Assembly: GCA_029207755.1 (NCBI GenBank)
Contig: JARCOQ010000005.1
Location: 43,363,621-43,427,620 of the forward strand
Direction: 5' to 3'
Origin: Chamaea fasciata
Lineage: Eukaryota > Chordata > Aves > Passeriformes > Sylviidae
Length of the DNA stretch: 64,000 bases
In this document: piece by piece, positions 61,601-64,000 of the stretch
How the letters are laid out: each line of letters starts with the position of its first letter
Position numbering within the stretch: the first letter of the stretch is position 1
Notes under the pieces: generated by a model
Databases searched by the model: none
Seen by the model: only the letters and a program-made list of their open reading frames with translations
Told to the model about the DNA's origin: nothing
Translations under genes and position numbers: made by a program

Positions 61601-63645
61601 GCCAGGCAAAAGGAGGAGATTCACAACTACCTGGCTGGAAAGGCAATGCTTGCTCACTTTGACAAAAATACTGCAGCAAGTTAAACACACAGGACAGAAA
61701 ATTAATGTGCCTCAAGAACAATATTGGCACAACAAATACCAATAAGCCAACTTGGAAAGAAGCTAAAGATGAGACAAGCTTTCCAATAACCTTCAGAGTA
61801 GTATCCCTGCTCCAGAGTATCTACCCTTTTCAAGGTTGCCATATTTATGCGTGGGATTGCATGAAACCTCTGACAATGGCAAACCAGATGAGATGCTGTC
61901 TAGTAGACACTGTGAGTCCTATAGAGAACCCTTCTAGCAAAGGACTTTGATAGTGAATATAATAGGGGACTTGCCAGAATTAATTTTCATTAGACTGCAT
62001 AACAGTACCAAATTTAATTTGTGGAAATGCATTTGCTTATTACATTAAAAATACAGCTGGATAAAGAAGTTCTGGGAGTTATCCACTGGATATATCAGAG
62101 TATACAAATGTATTGGATACATTGGAGTAACCCATTTTTCAAGATGGATTTCTGATCAAATAAAGTGTCTTCAATTGGAAAAAGTTGCTCCTTTGAATTT
62201 CACATCAATCTGTATTTTTAATGTGTGGGTTTTTTCTGCCTTGTCTGTCCTTTGTGTCTTGATTACAACATAATTTTCTAGACCTTGCCAAAATGAACTG
62301 TAAAGCTGTTTCTTTCTATCTTTCTTTTTTATTGGCATATATCCTTTCAGGTCAAAGGTTAAATTTACTGAAATCTTATTGAGGCATGAGTTGATGGCAG
62401 AGAAAGATTAGCCTTCCATGCAGCCAGGACCTTAAAATCTGACACAGATATGAGTCAGCATAACTGTAGAAATGTAAACCATATGCAATTTTATTCTGAT
62501 AGTTCTTAATAGAAAATTAATGTAAAAATATTAGATTTATTATAGCATTTTGGTGACTATGACACAAATTATGCTTAAGTACGGACGTGGGATTCTGTTA
62601 TGAAAAAGAAGGGCTAACATCAGAGAAGAGTGATACCACTTTAGGTGTTGCCTGTTAAAAAGAAAATAATAATGTGTTAAATAGGATTTATGAAAATCAG
62701 ATTATGAGGCTTTCAAGTTAGGCAGTTTTCCAGAGGTGCAAAAATTAATGTCCTTCTTTATATCAAAGTAATCAGCTTTTGCACTAACAGAGAGTCCATT
62801 TACTGACTTTTGTAAGAAAGAGTTGTTTTGCTGCTCAACTCAGCTAATTACTTTAAAGTTAAATGAATAGATTAGCATAAAATAATCATTCTAATGCCTA
62901 CTAGTTTGCTTGAACTTTGGTAGACGTGCAAACTTTCCATTAATAGAGAGTAAAATATATCATCATAGCATTAAAATTTCTTCTTGACAGCTTTGAAACA
63001 ATAAAACAATGGTAATAATGTAAAACTGTTTGAGATCCTGATGAAACTTAAGTATAATTTCAAATAGATAGCTAAGAATTGAAGATTATAATCTTTATAA
63101 TCTGCCAAACGTTAGATAAAATAAGATATCAGAATCTCTGCATATTGGTATGGCAATGCCTCTGAGCAGAATCCTGATCCCTAAATTAAGTGTCCAGGAC
63201 ACTTTACATGAAAAGAATCAGGATAGCTTGATTCTGGAAAATGGTGGTCCACAAATCTCATGCACTGAGAGGGAAACCTCGGAAAGTAAAGCCCTGGGAA
63301 ATGCCAACTCTAGCTGAAATCTTGCCTTTCACAACAGAGGCTGAACTAAAGCAAAATGCTGATTCCTGATGGGGATCCTAAGCTTTGCCTTCCCACATCA
63401 CATTTCCATTCTTAACTCTTCAGGGCTGCCTCATCCAGAAACAGGGGCAGAAAGCAAGTGATTGAAATGGATTTTTTCTGCTTTCCTTGCAGCAATTTGC
63501 AAGTTAGCATACATTCTGAGGATCTAAACCCAAGGCAGACGAATAACACACTCCTTCCACCTGGCTTAGACACCATCTTGGAGAAAATCAACATTCTGCT
63601 GGAGGCCTACAGCAACTAGGCCTAAATTGAATGTCAGTGCTGTTT
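58650..63645. other. unique AT-rich non-coding sequence
   Basis: No recognisable gene. It holds a short imperfect CTGT/CTCT microsatellite at about 61448-61488, and only short anonymous open frames. Confidence 0.6.
61448..61488. repeat. imperfect (CTGT/CTCT)n microsatellite
   Basis: A run of CTGT, CTCT and CTGC units over about 40 bases, pyrimidine-dominated on the plus strand. An ordinary simple repeat. Confidence 0.75.
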
Positions 63646-63716
63646 TGTGAGTTGGTCAACCAACTAGATGACTTCTGCAGGTCATTTCAACCTAAATTAT
63701 AATTTGATTCTCTGAC
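63645..63716 (+). mobile_element. CR1 LINE 3'-end fragment
   Basis: The stretch GGTCAACCAACTAGATGACTT followed by CTGCAGGTCATTTCAACCTAAATTAT and then TTGATTCTCTG matches the pattern of the CR1 3' terminal region (a GGACTAGATGACCT-like motif, a TTCCAACCT-like motif, and an ATTCTGTG-like end). It is short, diverged and on the plus strand. The 5' limit is not clear and might extend some tens of bases further left. Confidence 0.6.
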
Positions 63717-63839
63717 CCTGGGAAAGAACAGCCTATAGACTACCCCTCAAGGTGAGGATCTGTGTAGAAGCTCTGGAATAGCTTATTTCAGTTCTACTTA
63801 AAGTGAGTCAAGTTAATGTCCTATGTCAATCATTTATAC

Positions 63840-63955
63840 AGAAAAAAAAATAAAAAAATAAACAAATAAACAAAAAACCCAAACAAACAAACAAAAAACA
63901 CAATTAAAAAAAATACAAAAAAAAACCAAAAAAAAAACCAAAAAAAAAAAAAAAT
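63840..63955 (+). repeat. A-rich low-complexity block
   Basis: About 115 bases made almost wholly of A with interspersed C and T, including AAAC and AAAT units and runs of up to 14-15 A. It lies about 120 bases beyond the CR1 tail, so it is not the direct tail of that element. Probably a slippage-expanded simple repeat. Confidence 0.85.
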
Positions 63956-64000
63956 AACCAAGAAAACCAACAGAGGTGATCTCAGGCTTCTCAAAAGGAG

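Noticed and set aside
1..64000. CRISPR array, operons, mitochondrial insert, rRNA or snRNA copies
   Set aside because: I looked for spaced direct repeats, dense same-strand genes and familiar organelle or small-RNA sequence strings and saw none.

Overview
The window reads as vertebrate nuclear DNA, most likely from a bird and probably a passerine. It is AT-rich and CpG-poor, has no bacterial-style gene packing, and no open frame that I could assign to a protein family. Bird assignment rests on repeats. A 5'-truncated CR1 non-LTR retrotransposon with a decayed reverse-transcriptase-ORF tail lies at about 35084-35650, and a second short CR1 tail lies near 63645. Several solitary LTRs resemble the endogenous retrovirus LTR families common in songbird genomes. 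Repeat names come from memory of the families; no database search was run.

Layout. 1-7637 is unique AT-rich sequence with small tandem repeats and a C15 run. An LTR fragment on the minus strand occupies about 7638-8177. 8178-20715 is unique sequence with a long A-tract (11636-11685) and AT-rich repeats. A probable LTR lies at about 20716-21150. A complete solo LTR lies at 23671-24211, bounded by an identical 5-bp duplication. A minus-strand LTR lies at about 26686-27202. 27203-35083 is unique sequence with a recent 47-bp tandem duplication at 29292-29372 and G/T-rich tracts. The CR1 copy follows at 35084-35650. An 847-bp solo LTR lies at 37672-38518. A compound pentanucleotide polypyrimidine array of about 405 bp lies at 40721-41125, with a T43 run about 120 bp further on. 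From 41293 to the end the sequence is again mostly unique, ending in a CR1 tail and an A-rich low-complexity block at 63840-63955.

Genes. I see no confidently supportable protein-coding gene, rRNA, tRNA or other RNA gene. The longest non-repeat open frames (117-161 codons) are unrecognised and close to what chance gives in a region this size. A few with a plausible splice acceptor or better-than-average codon composition are listed as low-confidence leads. The window could be a gene desert or the inside of a long intron; the sequence alone does not decide this.

Novelty. I did not find a new biological system. The most notable structures are the mirror-like purine/pyrimidine satellite beside a T43 tract, the dated LTR insertions, the 47-bp duplication next to a perfect 10-bp-arm hairpin, and a handful of unexplained open frames.
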